NCBI GenBank assembly: GCA_030770535.1
Contig: JASVEC010000005.1
Location: 868,001-932,000, forward strand
Length of the DNA stretch: 64,000 bases
Direction: 5' to 3'
Source of the DNA: Batkoa obscura
Lineage: Eukaryota > Entomophthoromycota > Entomophthoromycetes > Entomophthorales > Batkoaceae
Both the position numbers and the translations under genes were made by a program. Below the pieces are notes generated by a model. It saw nothing but the letters and a program-made list of their open reading frames with translations. It was not told the DNA's origin and searched no databases. Positions 63,828 to 64,000 of the stretch are shown piece after piece. Position 1 is the stretch's first letter. The number at the start of each line of letters is the position of its first letter.

Positions 63828-63923
63828 GGGATGTATTTTTTGTTTAAGAATTTTACTAACACTTTTTCCACTTAAATAGCGCTTAAAAAATGAAAAAACT
63901 GGTGAAGTAAAAAAAAAACACCC
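63828..63923 (+). mobile_element. MITE copy 15
   Basis: Left end GGGATGTATTTTTTG, right end AAAAAAAAACACCC, core TAGCGCTT intact, TA at 63826-63827 and 63924-63925. Confidence 0.87.
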
Positions 63924-64000
63924 TATGTAATTTTTTTTATTGGATGGGCATGACTACAGTTTTAATTTTTTGAAAACATGAAGTCTAAATAACATATGGA

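Larger units (their letters stand above)
60744..64000. other. Very AT-rich spacer upstream of OPT 3, with MITEs
   Basis: 3.3 kb with no convincing coding frame to the window edge. Four MITE copies (61298, 62459, 62872, 63828) and a 17-20 bp motif repeated three times (60878, 61096, 61527) were seen. From about 61700 the sequence is extremely A/T rich, and the MITE at 62459 is itself converted toward A/T. Confidence 0.55.

Overview
The window looks like nuclear DNA of an AT-rich, early-diverging fungus. Its genes have short GT-AG introns (about 45-130 bp), and one encodes a fungal-type 6-phosphofructokinase with a glyoxalase-like N-terminal domain. Also present are glycogen synthase, a mitochondrial DnaJ (MDJ1), She9/Mdm33, an FPR3/FPR4-type nucleolar FKBP and a P5B ATPase. 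Secreted or surface proteases (an ADAM and a chymotrypsin-fold protease) and a cluster of OPT transporters suggest a zygomycete-grade fungus; Entomophthoromycotina (Conidiobolus-like) is my best guess, from gene content only. The mitochondrial proteins argue against the equally AT-rich anaerobic Neocallimastigomycota.

Layout. 1-8.1 kb: repeat-bearing spacer, then on the minus strand an 8-exon ADAM metalloprotease, a small Cys-rich predicted GPI-anchored protein and a 9-exon nucleolar FKBP. 8.5-13.5 kb: MDM33 (+), a small C2-domain protein (-), glycogen synthase (-, 8 exons). 13.5-17.6 kb: gene-poor AT-rich spacer. 17.6-25.7 kb: a degenerate kinase (+), a serine protease lacking the IVGG neo-N-terminus (+), a P5B ATPase (-). 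27.5-32.4 kb: a PPR-like protein (-) and a hypothetical protein (-). 34.8-47 kb: a compact, intron-rich, repeat-free block with an LPCAT3-like acyltransferase, a VPS39/VPS3-family CORVET/HOPS subunit (18 exons) and phosphofructokinase (11 exons), all +, then MDJ1 (-). 48.4-60.7 kb: three intronless OPT-family transporters, all minus, with one hypothetical gene between the second and third. 60.7-64 kb: very AT-rich, repeat-bearing spacer.

The main non-genic signal is a family of about 100-bp elements: 15 near-full copies and one fragment, in both orientations, all in intergenic DNA. They have imperfect 18-20 bp terminal inverted repeats, a central AGCGCT palindrome and mostly TA on both sides. 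This is the profile of a non-autonomous DNA transposon (MITE) with TA target duplication. The copies avoid the 34-48 kb housekeeping block and cluster around the OPT genes and the two window edges.

Functionally the genes cover carbon storage and glycolysis (glycogen synthase, PFK), mitochondrial upkeep (MDJ1, MDM33, PPR protein), endolysosomal traffic and transport (VPS39/VPS3, P5B ATPase), phospholipid remodelling, and extracellular proteolysis with oligopeptide or metal-chelate uptake (ADAM, serine protease, OPTs). Exon boundaries were placed by hand from splice signals and reading phase; several multi-exon models close exactly in frame. No tRNA, rRNA, CRISPR or retroelement was recognised.
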